Positions 18,142-27,620 of a stretch of DNA of 64,000 nt are shown piece by piece. Under the pieces are notes generated by a model. The model searched no databases. It was not told the origin of the DNA and saw only the letters and a program-made list of their open reading frames with translations. Made by a program: the position numbers and the translations under genes. Numbering within the stretch: position 1 is the stretch's first letter; every line of letters begins with the position of its first letter. Source of the stretch: Croceibacterium selenioxidans (GTDB lineage: Bacteria > Pseudomonadota > Alphaproteobacteria > Sphingomonadales > Sphingomonadaceae); assembly GCF_018599195.1 (NCBI RefSeq), contig NZ_JAHFVK010000001.1, forward strand, positions 992,001 to 1,056,000, written 5' to 3'.

Positions 18142-18743
18142 GGGCAGTGGCCGAGAACTGGCTGGACCTGACTGGCGAAAGGCTGGTTGCGCAAGATCGT
18201 CTTCGCAGTGACCGTCGCCTCCGGTTCCCAGCCCAGCAGGCCGGCGAGTGGGAATAGCCGGTTGTAAGAGAGGGATGCGGAGTAAATCACGGCATCATGG
18301 GCGCCGCCGATGCCAGTCTCGCCCGAATCCGTATCCCGCCGGCCGTTGCCGTTCGCGTCATCGAACGCTTCGTTGTCGTCACACACCCCGTTTTCGTTTG
18401 CGTCCGTGAAAGCCTCGGCCACGGCTTGGGCGCGGCCGTAGGACTTGTAGGCCATCCGAGTGAAAGTCAGGTTGCCGTGAGGGACCAGTCGTTGGACCTG
18501 CTCGGTAACGTCGGCATCCAGCGCCGCGACACTCTCATTGGTCGCGGTCTCGAGGGTCGAAGATCGGCCCGCAGCGCTGACTTCGCCCGCCAGGACCGAG
18601 CGCGCGTAGAGATAATATCCTGTGTCGAACAGAAACATCAGCAGGCCCGCGAACACGGGGAGGATGAACGCAAATTCGACGACCGTCGCCCCCTGGATGT
18701 CGGATGACAGCCGGCGGGCGAACCGGATCATGCCGTCCACCAT
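18138..18743 (-). CDS. TadE-like pilus assembly protein with calcium-loop motifs (module 2, first TadE)
   Basis: A 201-residue TadE-family protein with helix TVVEFAFILPVFAGLLMF near 20-37. Two consecutive calcium-loop motifs are very clear: D114-A-N-E-N-G-V-C-D-D-N-E125 and D129-A-N-G-N-G-R-R-D137-T-D. Both follow the DxNxNG...D pattern of EF-hand/dockerin loops. The start codon shares one base with the TadG stop (TGATG), so translation is coupled. The C-terminal ILRNQPF matches the module 1 equivalent. Calcium binding is inferred from the motif only. Confidence 0.8.
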   Translation of the reverse strand: MVDGMIRFARRLSSDIQGATVVEFAFILPVFAGLLMFLFDTGYYLYARSVLAGEVSAAGRSSTLETATNESVAALDADVTEQVQRLVPHGNLTFTRMAYKSYGRAQAVAEAFTDANENGVCDDNEAFDDANGNGRRDTDSGETGIGGAHDAVIYSASLSYNRLFPLAGLLGWEPEATVTAKTILRNQPFASQVQPVLGHCP

Positions 18744-20827
18744 CAGCCCGTGATCCTCAGCTGGGCAATCTGCGAAGCGATGTCGGAGAAAGCACTATTC
18801 AGTTGTTCCGCGTCACTAGCCTTATAGGCTCGATGTTCCGAAGCGCAGTTGGCGAGCATTGGCGAGAGGGTGACTTCGTCGCCGAAGGCGATCACCCATA
18901 CGGTGATGTTCATTTTGCTTTTCGCCAGCGTGCAGAGTTCTGCAAGGCGGTCTTCGGTAAGCTTGTCCCGCTCAGCCTTCTCCGGAATTTCAGTGACCGC
19001 TGTACGCCGTCGGTCCATGGCCGACAGGCCCCACGCATCGTAGGCGCCGATCCGCGTGTCGGTTTCCCCGTCGGTCATGAAAATGAGATGCCGGGAAATG
19101 CTGCCGTTTTCTTCGGCTCTCCTGTGTTCTGCCGCGAACAGTCCCGTCGGCGACATAAGGCGCAGGCCCCACAGGAAGCCGATATCGTGATAGGTGAACC
19201 CCCTGGGTTGCAGCTTCCTTAGATAGTCTTGCAGTTGGCCGGCATCCATCTCGGCAAATTTGCGAGCCGGCGCCGGACAGGCTCCGTAATCCCATGGCCA
19301 GTCCAAGGGGGTGTAGAAGTTGAAAGCCCTCCGCGGATATTCTTTCCCTTCATACCAGATCTCCTTGGTCCGGGTGGCTTCCGAACTGCCCAGGAGCCAT
19401 GTGTCGGTATCAGTCGGTCCAATAGCCTGACGGGAATAGACCAGGCCGGGCAGATAAGGTTTCCATTGTGTCGCGGGATTGTTGCGATCGGGGACGAGGT
19501 CGACATCCATGTCATAACGCGGCACATTGGAGCCTTCGTTCGTGCGGCGGGTGGCACGCTCCTCGATGCAGGCATTATGCTCTTCCCAGATGATCTCGCG
19601 GTCAACGTGCTCGTCGAAGTGATGGTTTAGGAAGCCGCTCGGGTCCTTCCCCTTCCGGAGGTCGATATTCGGTTCGATGAAGCGTCCTCCAATCACATTG
19701 CCGTCTTCATCCGTGCGTTTGAGGGGAGCCATTGAAAAAGTGCGTGGCCCGTAGATCCAGTGAAGCGTCTTTTCATCGTAATCAGGGTTATGGATCCCGG
19801 GCAGTCCCGTTTTCGTGTGGGTGTAGACCTCAACGTAATTATCGAACCTGGTCAGCGTGATCAGACATTCGCCGTTCTTACCCGTCTCCGTGGTATATCT
19901 GTCGCCATGCCGGGTGCGGGTAGACGTCTGAACGCGGGGCGTCGCGGGGGCCGCGGGTACCCACGGGGACCACACCGTGTTGTCTTGCAGCGTGCCTGGG
20001 GGCGCCACGCACCGTTCTGGCTCGCCTTTGGTCGCAGGAAAGATTTCAAAGCTGCCGGTTGTCTCGGTTTTATCGGTGTTGACGAGGATGCCCGGTTGCA
20101 CATGCGGCGTATCTGCTTCCCGAGAATTGTAGGTCGCCTGGTCGGCGATCCAGTCAGCCTTTAGGAGGGTACCGACGTTGACCGTGTTCGAATAGGGCAC
20201 GAAACCGTAGCGGATCGTGCTTCCGGACGCCTTCGCGCTTTCAAGCGTGGCATGGAATGTCGTCACTGCGTTTCGCATGGCATCGATGCGAGTTTGAGAA
20301 TCGCCGGAATTCTGGCCGGCCATCGACCGCGTCGTGTCGAGCACCAGCATGATATCCGTGTTGGGCAGATGGAGGTCGGCAGTGCACGTCGCGGACACGT
20401 CCCAATTCGGTTGATTGAAGAACTTCATGACCGTCATCGGCACCGAGACTTCAGCCGAGCCAGTGACGGCGCCGGTGCTCGACGCCTCAAAACCCACGCT
20501 CAAATCGCCAGAGCCGTACTTACCTTCGGGAAAGTTGCTGCTGAAGAACTGTTCCGCCTGCAGCCTGCTATCGTTCGTCCAGGTCAGACCCGTCATCGAC
20601 TTCCGCCCCGCCAGCACCCCCGCGTCGCAGGCCTGCTGCAGGCGCGCCTTGGTCAGGTATATGCGGCTTATGTCCACCGCACCGCCGATCATGCCAATCA
20701 GCGGGATGAGCGAAACGGCCGCGATCGCCATGACGTTGCCGCTCTCGCTCAAGCGGAGGCGACGCAGCAGGCCGCGGTTGCCATTCACGTCGGGCTTCTG
20801 CAGTTGACGCGGATCGGTATCGGGCAT
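18743..20827 (-). CDS. TadG-like protein with von Willebrand factor A domain (module 2)
   Basis: From the ATG at 20827 the protein has 694 residues. That start is preferred over one 87 bases upstream because AGGGA precedes it and because the N-terminus then aligns residue for residue with the module 1 TadG (both have LRRL at 21-24 and the metal-site Asp at 164). A transmembrane helix is at about 32-53, then VDISRIYLTKARLQQACDAG, then the von Willebrand A domain with DTTRS at 164-168 and FMTDG. The middle insertion differs strongly from module 1, suggesting divergence of the exposed part. First gene of a three-gene coupled operon. Confidence 0.85.
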   Translation of the reverse strand: MPDTDPRQLQKPDVNGNRGLLRRLRLSESGNVMAIAAVSLIPLIGMIGGAVDISRIYLTKARLQQACDAGVLAGRKSMTGLTWTNDSRLQAEQFFSSNFPEGKYGSGDLSVGFEASSTGAVTGSAEVSVPMTVMKFFNQPNWDVSATCTADLHLPNTDIMLVLDTTRSMAGQNSGDSQTRIDAMRNAVTTFHATLESAKASGSTIRYGFVPYSNTVNVGTLLKADWIADQATYNSREADTPHVQPGILVNTDKTETTGSFEIFPATKGEPERCVAPPGTLQDNTVWSPWVPAAPATPRVQTSTRTRHGDRYTTETGKNGECLITLTRFDNYVEVYTHTKTGLPGIHNPDYDEKTLHWIYGPRTFSMAPLKRTDEDGNVIGGRFIEPNIDLRKGKDPSGFLNHHFDEHVDREIIWEEHNACIEERATRRTNEGSNVPRYDMDVDLVPDRNNPATQWKPYLPGLVYSRQAIGPTDTDTWLLGSSEATRTKEIWYEGKEYPRRAFNFYTPLDWPWDYGACPAPARKFAEMDAGQLQDYLRKLQPRGFTYHDIGFLWGLRLMSPTGLFAAEHRRAEENGSISRHLIFMTDGETDTRIGAYDAWGLSAMDRRRTAVTEIPEKAERDKLTEDRLAELCTLAKSKMNITVWVIAFGDEVTLSPMLANCASEHRAYKASDAEQLNSAFSDIASQIAQLRITG

Positions 20828-20980
20828 GGAATGGTCCCTGGATCGAAGGCTGGTTATCGGCCCCCGCACCGGTGCGGTTAACGAAGTTTCGAAGGGGGAG
20901 CTTGCAGTGGTCATTAGTCTATCGATGGTCAGGCTTTGCCCCCGCCAGCGCCCGGTTTTCGGTTGCGGGAAGGCGGCGTG

Positions 20981-21631
20981 ATGGCCGAGGAAATGGCTTT
21001 GCTTGACGATCTACTAGAACCAGAACGGCTCGCGTTTCACTACGTAGATGGCCGTAGTCGCAAGCAGTGGTTAACCATATTGGCGCTCGATCGGCGCATG
21101 GCCACGATCCTGCGTTCACGTCGCGAGCCGATAATGGCGCAGGTTCGCCTGGCCTGGTGGCGGGAGACACTGGCGCGCGACCCGTTGCATTGGCCGCAGG
21201 GTGAGCCGCTGCTGGAGGCCTTGCGCGAATGGCGCGATCCCTCGGGGCTTGCCGAGCTGGCCTCGGGATGGGAGGCGCTGCTCTCGGACGAGCTGTCTTC
21301 CGGAGTCATCGCCGAGTTTATCTCGGGGCGCGGGGCAGCGTTCACCTGCCTTGCTCGGGAGTTGGGGGTGGACGTGACCGAGCACGCACGCGCGGCTGCC
21401 GAAATCTGGGCGCTGGGGGACCTTGCAGCCCATGTCTCGGACAGCGCGGAGCGCGACCGGGTGGTGGGCTATCGCACAGACCTGAGCGTCCCCCGCCTGC
21501 CGCGTTCGCTTCGACCGCTCGCCATTCTGGCCGGCCTGGGTGCGGCAGCGCTGCGGAAGGGCGGGGCGCCGCTGCTGAGCGGGAGGGCGAGTGCGCTTCT
21601 GGTCTTGCGGATCGGACTAATCGGGCGCTAG
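20981..21631 (+). CDS. Squalene/phytoene synthase-fold protein, NDUFAF6-like
   Basis: This 216-residue protein belongs to the trans-isoprenyl diphosphate synthase head-to-head family by the N-terminal segment (LALDRRMATILRSRREPIMAQVRLAWWRETL) and the later ALGDLAAHVSD. It is shorter than real phytoene synthases (about 290 residues), and the two Asp-rich DxxxD motifs are not intact. This resembles the NDUFAF6 group, a complex I assembly factor of mitochondria and alphaproteobacteria. The ATG at 20981 follows GGAAGG; an upstream TTG would add 15 residues. It is divergent from the Tad module. Catalysis seems unlikely; the assembly role is inferred. Confidence 0.7.
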   Translation: MAEEMALLDDLLEPERLAFHYVDGRSRKQWLTILALDRRMATILRSRREPIMAQVRLAWWRETLARDPLHWPQGEPLLEALREWRDPSGLAELASGWEALLSDELSSGVIAEFISGRGAAFTCLARELGVDVTEHARAAAEIWALGDLAAHVSDSAERDRVVGYRTDLSVPRLPRSLRPLAILAGLGAAALRKGGAPLLSGRASALLVLRIGLIGR

Positions 21632-21659
21632 TTAAGTCCCTGAATTCAAAGGGGACCTT

Positions 21660-22112
21660 GTGAATCGTTTCGTGCTCGGTGCGTTCGGCGCGCTTGTGTT
21701 TGTCGGCATCGGACTGTTCTGGCTACAGGGCCGGGCGGAAGTGGAAGAGGCCGCGCCGCCACCGTCAGTAACCGAGGCGGTCCCGACGGGCCTGCCCAGC
21801 GCCGACATCGCCGGATTGCAGGGCCCGGCACCTCCCGAAGCGAGCGAACTCAACCAGGAGCAGCGGCGTTTCTTCCGCTACGACCGCAATCGGGACCTCA
21901 GGATATCCCGCGAGGAAATGCTCTCGACCCGCACCAAGGCTTTTCGCGACCTCGATGTCGATGGAAACAACCTGCTGACCTTCGAGGAATGGGCGGTGGC
22001 CACCGTGACCCGCTTCGAAAGCGCGGATGCGGACGGCGATCGATCGCTTACCCAGCAGGAGTTCGCGGCGACGGCACCCAAACCGGCGAGCACGCCACGC
22101 TGCAATTGTTGA
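21660..22112 (+). CDS. Membrane-anchored EF-hand calcium-binding protein
   Basis: A 150-residue protein starting with GTG behind AAAGGGGA. Residues 4-22 form a signal anchor or uncleaved signal, then a Pro/Ala-rich spacer, then three EF-hand-like loops: 75-86 (DRNRDLRISREE), 99-110 (DVDGNNLLTFEE) and 123-134 (DADGDRSLTQQE). All have acidic or amide ligands at positions 1, 3, 5 and a Glu at 12. It ends in RCNC. It probably binds calcium in the periplasm. Proteins like this are common in sphingomonads, with unknown partner. Confidence 0.8.
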   Translation: MNRFVLGAFGALVFVGIGLFWLQGRAEVEEAAPPPSVTEAVPTGLPSADIAGLQGPAPPEASELNQEQRRFFRYDRNRDLRISREEMLSTRTKAFRDLDVDGNNLLTFEEWAVATVTRFESADADGDRSLTQQEFAATAPKPASTPRCNC

Positions 22113-22124
22113 CGCCTCGAACCG

Positions 22125-23456
22125 TCAGGCCGGGACCATTTCGTTCGTCGCCAGCCAGTCGCCGAAGTCAGCCTTGGCGCGTTCGGTGTAGGCTTCCTTG
22201 CGCTGCTTCTTCTTCACGTCATGCAGCGGCGGGAAGAGGCCGAAGTTCACGTTCATGGGCTGGTAGCTTTCTGCCTCCGCATCTCCGGTGATGTGCGCGA
22301 GCAGGGCGCCCATCGCGCTGGTACGGGGAGGGGAGGCCCACTCGCGACCGGACACTTCGGCCGCCGTCATCAGGCCGGTGAGCAGACCGACCGCCGAACT
22401 TTCGACGTAGCCCTCGCAGCCGGTGATTTGGCCAGCGAAACGAATGTGCGGAGCGCTCTTCAGGCGCAACTGGCGGTCGAGCAAGGTCGGGGAGTTGAGG
22501 AAGGTGTTGCGGTGCAGACCCCCCAGGCGGGCGAACTCGGCATTCTCGAGGCCCGGGATCGTGCGGAACAGTCGCACCTGCTCGGCGTGGCGGAGCTTGG
22601 TCTGGAAACCGACCATGTTCCACAGCGTGCCAAGCTTGTTGTCCTGCCTCAGCTGCACCACGGCATAGGGCCAGCGTCCCGTGCGCGGGTCGTCGAGACC
22701 GACCGGTTTCATCGGTCCATAGCGCAACGTGTCGACGCCGCGCTCGGCCATGACCTCGATCGGCATGCAGCCTTCGAAGTAAGGCGTGTTTTCCTCCCAC
22801 TCCTTGAAGGTGGTCTTCTCGCCGTCGAGCAGACCCTGGTGGAAGGCGAGGTACTGGTCCTTGTCCATCGGGCAGTTGATGTAGTCCTTGCCGTCGCCCT
22901 TGTTCCATCGCGACTGCATCCAGCACACCGACATGTCGATGCTCTCGTGATGCACGATTGGCGCGATGGCATCGAAGAAGGCGAGACTGTCGCTGCCAGT
23001 GGCCCGGCCGATGCTCTCGGCGAGCGAAGCGGCCGTGAGGGGGCCGGTGGAGACAATGGTGAGGCCGCTTTCAGGAAGGGTGTCGACCTTTTCGCGCACG
23101 ATCTCGATGTTGGGCTGGTTTTCGAGAGCCTTCTGCACTTCGGCCGAGAACACGTCGCGGTCGACCGCCATTGCCGACCCCGCGGGCACGCGAGCCACTT
23201 CGCCGGCGCGCATGACGAGAGAGTCCAGCCGGCGCATCTCGTGATGAAGCAGGCCGACTGCGTTGCGCTCGTCGTCGTCGGAGCGAAAGCTGTTCGAGCA
23301 GACCAGCTCGGCCAGCCCCTCGGTCTGGTGAGCCGGCGTCGACCCGCCGCCTCCGCGCATTTCCGAGAGCCTAACTTTCACGCCGCGACGGGCGAGTTGC
23401 CACGCGGCTTCGCTGCCGGCGAGGCCGCCGCCGATGATATGGACCTGGTACGTCAT
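22125..23456 (-). CDS. trmFO: Methylenetetrahydrofolate--tRNA-(uracil-54-C5)-methyltransferase
   Basis: The 443-residue folate- and FAD-dependent enzyme makes ribothymidine at U54 of tRNA. The FAD-binding motif [11 protein letters not shown] begins at residue 9. The conserved segments [26 protein letters not shown] and [20 protein letters not shown], containing the family cysteines, are present. The C-terminal region ([14 protein letters not shown]) matches the family, and full length is usual. It is convergent with the EF-hand gene (12-base gap) and divergent from the YhhN-family gene. Confidence 0.96.
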   Translation of the reverse strand: MTYQVHIIGGGLAGSEAAWQLARRGVKVRLSEMRGGGGSTPAHQTEGLAELVCSNSFRSDDDERNAVGLLHHEMRRLDSLVMRAGEVARVPAGSAMAVDRDVFSAEVQKALENQPNIEIVREKVDTLPESGLTIVSTGPLTAASLAESIGRATGSDSLAFFDAIAPIVHHESIDMSVCWMQSRWNKGDGKDYINCPMDKDQYLAFHQGLLDGEKTTFKEWEENTPYFEGCMPIEVMAERGVDTLRYGPMKPVGLDDPRTGRWPYAVVQLRQDNKLGTLWNMVGFQTKLRHAEQVRLFRTIPGLENAEFARLGGLHRNTFLNSPTLLDRQLRLKSAPHIRFAGQITGCEGYVESSAVGLLTGLMTAAEVSGREWASPPRTSAMGALLAHITGDAEAESYQPMNVNFGLFPPLHDVKKKQRKEAYTERAKADFGDWLATNEMVPA

Positions 23457-23501
23457 GCAACGGGCGCTTGCTCCCGGGCGTCCGCCGCGTCAAGGAAAGG
23501 C

Positions 23502-24188
23502 ATGTCCCGCCGCGCGCTAGCCGAGAAACGTCCGCTTATCCTGGCCAGCATCGTGGCGGCCCTGGCCTTCTACTACTTGCGTTGGGGGCCTTGGCCGGAA
23601 ATCTACCTGATCCCGATCAAGGGAGCGGCCGTTGGCCTGCTCGCTGCATACCTGTGGCTGCGCCATTCGAGTCCCGATGCGAGGCTGATGGCCTGGGCTT
23701 TCGGGGCAGCGGCGCTGGGCGACATGGCGCTGGAGATTACAACGGACAGGACAGTCGGCGGGCTGTTGTTCTTCGCTTACCACGTCATGGCGATGGGCGT
23801 TTATCTGCGAAACCGGCGAGAGGAGCTTTCGCCGAGCCAGAAGGCCACGGTCGTGGCGATGCTGATTCTAACGCCGCTGATTGCCTGGACGATGCCGGCA
23901 GATAGAGCCCAGGCTTTGAACATGGGTCTTTACGGGCTGGCGCTCGGCGCCATGTGCGCCAGCGCCTGGGCCAGCGATTTTCCCCGGTACCGCGTCGGGG
24001 CGGGGGCGGCGCTGTTCCTGCTGTCCGACTTGTTGCTGTTTGCCGAGATGGGGCCGCTGCAGGACAGCGTGGTACCGCAAGTCCTCGTCTGGCCGGTCTA
24101 CTACCTTGGGCAGCTCCTGATTGCCACCGGCCTCGTGAGCACCTTGCGCAAGCGCGATCCGGAGTTGCGTCTGGTCAAGAACGGCTAA
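23502..24188 (+). CDS. YhhN/TMEM86-family membrane protein (lysoplasmalogenase-like)
   Basis: A 228-residue polytopic protein with about eight hydrophobic helices. The family signatures are IPIKGAAVGLLAAYLW near 38-53, GAAALGDMALE, GLLFFAYHVMAMGVYL, and FLLSDLLLFAEM towards the end, containing the conserved acidic residues of YhhN/TMEM86 proteins. Members hydrolyse the vinyl-ether bond of lysoplasmalogens in animals; in bacteria the activity is known for few members. ATG at 23502 follows AAGGAAAGG. It is divergent from trmFO with a 45-base gap and overlaps the TipAS remnant by 4 bases at its stop. Confidence 0.8.
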   Translation: MSRRALAEKRPLILASIVAALAFYYLRWGPWPEIYLIPIKGAAVGLLAAYLWLRHSSPDARLMAWAFGAAALGDMALEITTDRTVGGLLFFAYHVMAMGVYLRNRREELSPSQKATVVAMLILTPLIAWTMPADRAQALNMGLYGLALGAMCASAWASDFPRYRVGAGAALFLLSDLLLFAEMGPLQDSVVPQVLVWPVYYLGQLLIATGLVSTLRKRDPELRLVKNG

Positions 24189-24412
24189 GCGGCGAGCCGC
24201 GCGGCGTAGGCCTTCATGGCCGGAGTTAGCCGGTCGGTAAGACCGGTTCCGCTCTTTTCGAAGTTGGCCCTGAAGTCAGGATGTCCCAGGTACAGTTTCG
24301 CCAAACCCGCATAGGCTTCCGGGGGGCAGGCACGTTCCCACATAGCCGCGATCCAGGCGTGATGCCGCGCCAGCAGGGCATCGTTCGCCCGGTCGTCTGC
24401 CTCCGCGCCTGA
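24185..24412 (-). pseudogene. Remnant of a TipAS-domain MerR-type regulator
   Basis: This minus-strand frame of 75 codons ends at TAG 24185. It encodes the C-terminal part of a TipAS effector domain: HHAWIAAMW, then RACPPEAYAGLAKLYLGHPD, then LTPAMKAYAARLAA. This is the pattern seen at the end of MerR-family proteins such as SkgA. The frame is closed upstream by a TAG at 24413-24415. Beyond that stop, TipAS-like character continues in the same frame for about 20 codons (LAEGEAAGLTLARAS) and perhaps in another frame (AAWRTDWPKV), so at least a nonsense mutation and probably a frameshift have occurred. The DNA-binding N-terminus is absent; gyrA lies immediately upstream. A short expressed protein is unlikely. 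Confidence 0.65.
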
Positions 24413-24521
24413 CTAGGACGCTCGTGCCAGCGTCAGGCCAGCCGCTTCACCTTCGGCCAGTCTGTCCGCCACGCCGCAACGAACTCACCGAGACTCCGGA
24501 GAGCCTGGCCGAAGAGTACAG

Positions 24522-27308
24522 TTACTCCTCGGCCCCGCTCTCGTCCCGATCCACGGTCGGCTCGGGCGGGATTTCCGTGCTGTCGCGGGCGATGATCTCT
24601 TCAATCACCATCTCTTCGGCTTCGTTCTCCGGCTCTTCCTGTTCGTCGAGACGGACCGCGCTGACCACGTGTTCGTTGTCCGCAACATTGAACAGCCGCA
24701 CGCCGGCAGACCCGCGGCCAATCACGCGGAGGGATTCTAGGCCGATGCGGATCAGCTTGGCCTGGTCGGTCACCAGCATGAGCTGGTCGGCCTTGGTGGC
24801 GGTGAAGCTCGCCACGACCGGGCCGTTGCGGGCGATGTTGTCGATATTGGTGATACCCTGGCCACCGCGGCCCGTTCGCCGGTACTCGTAGGCCGAAGAC
24901 AGCTTGCCATAACCGTTGGCACAAACGGTGAGGATAAACTGCTCCTTCTCCGCCAGCTCGGCAAAGCGTTCGACCGAGATGTTGGGCTCGCCTTCCTTTT
25001 CGGCCTTCCACGGCGCGAAGCGCAGGTAGTCGTCGCGCTCGTCCTGGTCCTTCACGCCTACGCGGTGCAGGATCGAAAGAGAGACCACCTCGTCGTTGGC
25101 CTTCAGGCTCATGCCGCGAACACCGGTCGAGGTGCGCGACTGGAACTCGCGAATGTCGTCCGCAGCGAAGCGGATCGCCTTGCCGTCGCGGCTAGCGAGC
25201 AGCACGTCGTCGCCGGAATCGAGCAAGGCCACGCCGATCAGGCGGTCGTCACTGCCATCCTCGAAGCGCATCGCGAACTTGCCGTTCGAGGGAATATTCG
25301 CGAACGCGTCCATCGAGTTGCGCCGGACGTTGCCCTTGGCCGTGGCGAATACGACGCTGAGAGCGCCCCAGCTGTCTTCGTCTTCGGGCAAAGGCAGTAC
25401 GGCGGCGATGGTTTCGCCTTGGTCGAGCGCAGGCAGCAGGTTGACGATCGGTCGGCCGCGCGTAGCCGGACCGCCTTCGGGCAGCTTCCACACCTTGATG
25501 CGATAGACTTTGCCTGCGGTAGAGAAGAACAGCACCGGATTGTGGGTGCTGGTGACGAACATCTCCGACACCGCATCCTCGTCCTTCGTCGCCATGCCCG
25601 CGCGGCCCTTGCCCCCGCGGTTCTGTGCGCGGAAGGTCGAGAGGGGGGTGCGCTTGATGTAGCCGTCGAGCGTGACGGTCACGACCATCTCGCCGCGTTC
25701 GATCAGGTCTTCGTCCTCGATGCCATCCCAGGCAGGCGCGATTTCACTGACGCGAGGCGTTGCGTATTGCTCGCGGATCTCGGTCAGCTCTTGGCGCATG
25801 ACTTCGTAGAGCCGGCGGCGGTCGCCCAGGATCGCGAGGTATTCCTCGATCGCTATGGCCAGTTCCTTGAGCTCGTCGCCGATCTCGTCCCGGCCAAGCG
25901 CTGTCAGGCGGTGCAGGCGCAAGTCGAGGATGGCCTTCACCTGCGTCTCCGAGAGGCGATAGGTTCCCTCGGCTCCGCCAAGATCTGGTTCCACCGCCTC
26001 TACCAAAGAAAGGTATTGGGTGATTTCGGCGGTCGGCCATTCCTTGGCCAGCAACTTGGTCCGAGCTTCGGCGGGGTTCGACGAACCTCGGATCAGGGCC
26101 ACGACTTCATCGAGGTGCGAAACCGCCACTACCAGGCCCAGCAACACGTGCGCCCGATCGCGCGCCTTGTTCAGCTCGAACTTGGTACGCCGAGTGATGA
26201 CCTGTTCGCGGAACTGGATGAACGCCTGGATGATCTCGCGTAGAGCCAAGGTTTCCGGGCGGCCGCCGCGGATCGCCAGCATGTTAGCCGGAAAGCTCGA
26301 TTGCGCGGGAGTGTGCCGCCACAGCTGGTTGAGCACGACCTCTGCAGTGGCGTCCCGCTTGAGGTCGATGACAACACGAACGCCCTGACGGTTGGATTCG
26401 TCGCGAATGTCGGAGATGCCCTCGATCCGCTTGTCCTTGGCCGCTTCGGCGATCTTCTCCACCAGGCCGGCCTTGCCCACCTGGTAGGGCATGCTTGTCA
26501 ACACGATCGACTGCCGATCGCCGCGCCCTTCCTCGATCGAGTGGCGGCAGCGCTGGAGTATCGAACCCCGGCCGGTGGTGTAGGCGGATCGGCTGCCCGC
26601 GGTACCCAGAATGAGCGGAGCCGTCGGGAAGTCGGGGCCGGGGATGTATTCGATCAGTTCCTCGGAGGTGATGCCGGGGTTCTCGATCATCGCCAGGCAG
26701 CCGTCGATTACCTCGCCGAGATTGTGCGGCGGGATATTGGTCGCCATGCCGACCGCGATGCCGCCCGTGCCGTTGACCAGGAGATTCGGGAAACGCGCCG
26801 GCAGCACAGCCGGCTCGTTGCGCGAGGAGTCGTAGTTCGGAACGAAATCGACGGTGTCCTTGTCGAGATCGTCGAGCAGCGCGTTCGCGACCCGCGCGAG
26901 GCGCGATTCCGTGTAACGCATCGCGGCCGGCGGATCGGGGTCCATCGAGCCGAAGTTGCCTTGGCCGTCGATCAGCGGCACTCGCAATGACCAGGGCTGC
27001 ACCATGCGCGCGAGGGCGTCGTAAATCGCGCTGTCACCGTGCGGGTGATACTTACCCATCACGTCGCCGACGATGTTGGCCGACTTGCGATAGGGGCGGC
27101 CGGCGACGTACCCGCCTTCCTGCGCGGCATAAAGAATACGGCGGTGGACCGGCTTCAAGCCGTCGCGAACGTCGGGCAGTGCCCGGCTCACGATCACGCT
27201 CATCGCGTAATCGAGATAGGAAGTCTTCATCTCATCGACGATGTCGATGCGTTCGAAGTCGCCCGGTTGGGAGGCCGGGGGCTCGGGGGTATCGGTAATG
27301 TCGTTCAC
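24522..27308 (-). CDS. gyrA: DNA gyrase subunit A
   Basis: The 928-residue gyrase subunit breaks and reseals DNA. The catalytic Tyr132 is in AAMRYTESR. The quinolone-determining region reads [15 protein letters not shown] with Ser93 and Asp97, the drug-sensitive residues in E. coli numbering 83 and 87. The GyrA box that separates gyrase from topoisomerase IV is QNRGGKG at 562-568, with Asn where Arg/Lys is usual. The C-terminus is an acidic tail of about 40 residues rich in Glu. The partner gyrB is not in the window; parE is at 56.8 kb. A large inverted repeat lies in the upstream gap. Confidence 0.96.
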   Translation of the reverse strand: MNDITDTPEPPASQPGDFERIDIVDEMKTSYLDYAMSVIVSRALPDVRDGLKPVHRRILYAAQEGGYVAGRPYRKSANIVGDVMGKYHPHGDSAIYDALARMVQPWSLRVPLIDGQGNFGSMDPDPPAAMRYTESRLARVANALLDDLDKDTVDFVPNYDSSRNEPAVLPARFPNLLVNGTGGIAVGMATNIPPHNLGEVIDGCLAMIENPGITSEELIEYIPGPDFPTAPLILGTAGSRSAYTTGRGSILQRCRHSIEEGRGDRQSIVLTSMPYQVGKAGLVEKIAEAAKDKRIEGISDIRDESNRQGVRVVIDLKRDATAEVVLNQLWRHTPAQSSFPANMLAIRGGRPETLALREIIQAFIQFREQVITRRTKFELNKARDRAHVLLGLVVAVSHLDEVVALIRGSSNPAEARTKLLAKEWPTAEITQYLSLVEAVEPDLGGAEGTYRLSETQVKAILDLRLHRLTALGRDEIGDELKELAIAIEEYLAILGDRRRLYEVMRQELTEIREQYATPRVSEIAPAWDGIEDEDLIERGEMVVTVTLDGYIKRTPLSTFRAQNRGGKGRAGMATKDEDAVSEMFVTSTHNPVLFFSTAGKVYRIKVWKLPEGGPATRGRPIVNLLPALDQGETIAAVLPLPEDEDSWGALSVVFATAKGNVRRNSMDAFANIPSNGKFAMRFEDGSDDRLIGVALLDSGDDVLLASRDGKAIRFAADDIREFQSRTSTGVRGMSLKANDEVVSLSILHRVGVKDQDERDDYLRFAPWKAEKEGEPNISVERFAELAEKEQFILTVCANGYGKLSSAYEYRRTGRGGQGITNIDNIARNGPVVASFTATKADQLMLVTDQAKLIRIGLESLRVIGRGSAGVRLFNVADNEHVVSAVRLDEQEEPENEAEEMVIEEIIARDSTEIPPEPTVDRDESGAEE

Positions 27309-27620
27309 CTGCGCGGTTAGCCCGTCTTGCTGTCGTTTCGTTTTGTCTCAAAGGCCCTAGGCCAAAGGCCTCTGACAGGCCAGTCGAAGGGTATAAGGGG
27401 AACGGCAGTCTGGCCCTTTATCCACACTTGCCGCCGCTACTGGAGTGAACCTCCGAACGGACAGTTCGGAGGGAAGGTTCGGCAAGCGGTTAAATGGGCA
27501 TTCATGCCGCGATTCCTAGGATGAATTGCAAACTTCGGAGTTTCCCGGCACTAGCGCGCGCACTATTGGTAAGGCCCCGCGACGAACCGGTCCAAGCCCC
27601 CCAAAGGAGAGTTACGAAAC
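27309..27620. other. Divergent intergenic region between gyrA and the exported repeat protein
   Basis: These 312 bases must contain the gyrA promoter and that of the divergent gene. No gene is supported. The notable element is the inverted repeat at 27450-27472. GGCC-rich short repeats near 27350-27385 are seen but do not form a clear fold. An AAAGGAGAG ribosome site ends the region for the rightward gene. Confidence 0.55.
27450..27472. promoter_or_regulatory. Nine-base inverted repeat in the gyrA upstream gap
   Basis: CCTCCGAAC and GTTCGGAGG are perfect 9-base arms around a GGACA loop. Outer bases GAA and TTC extend the symmetry with a small bulge. It lies about 145 bases from gyrA and 150 from the divergent gene, with no T-tract, so an operator or structured 5' leader is more likely than a terminator. 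Confidence 0.4.

Noticed and set aside
22221-23501. A 5' extension of the YhhN-family frame through trmFO
   Set aside because: The extension is antisense to trmFO. The ATG at 23502 has a good ribosome site and starts the family homology.
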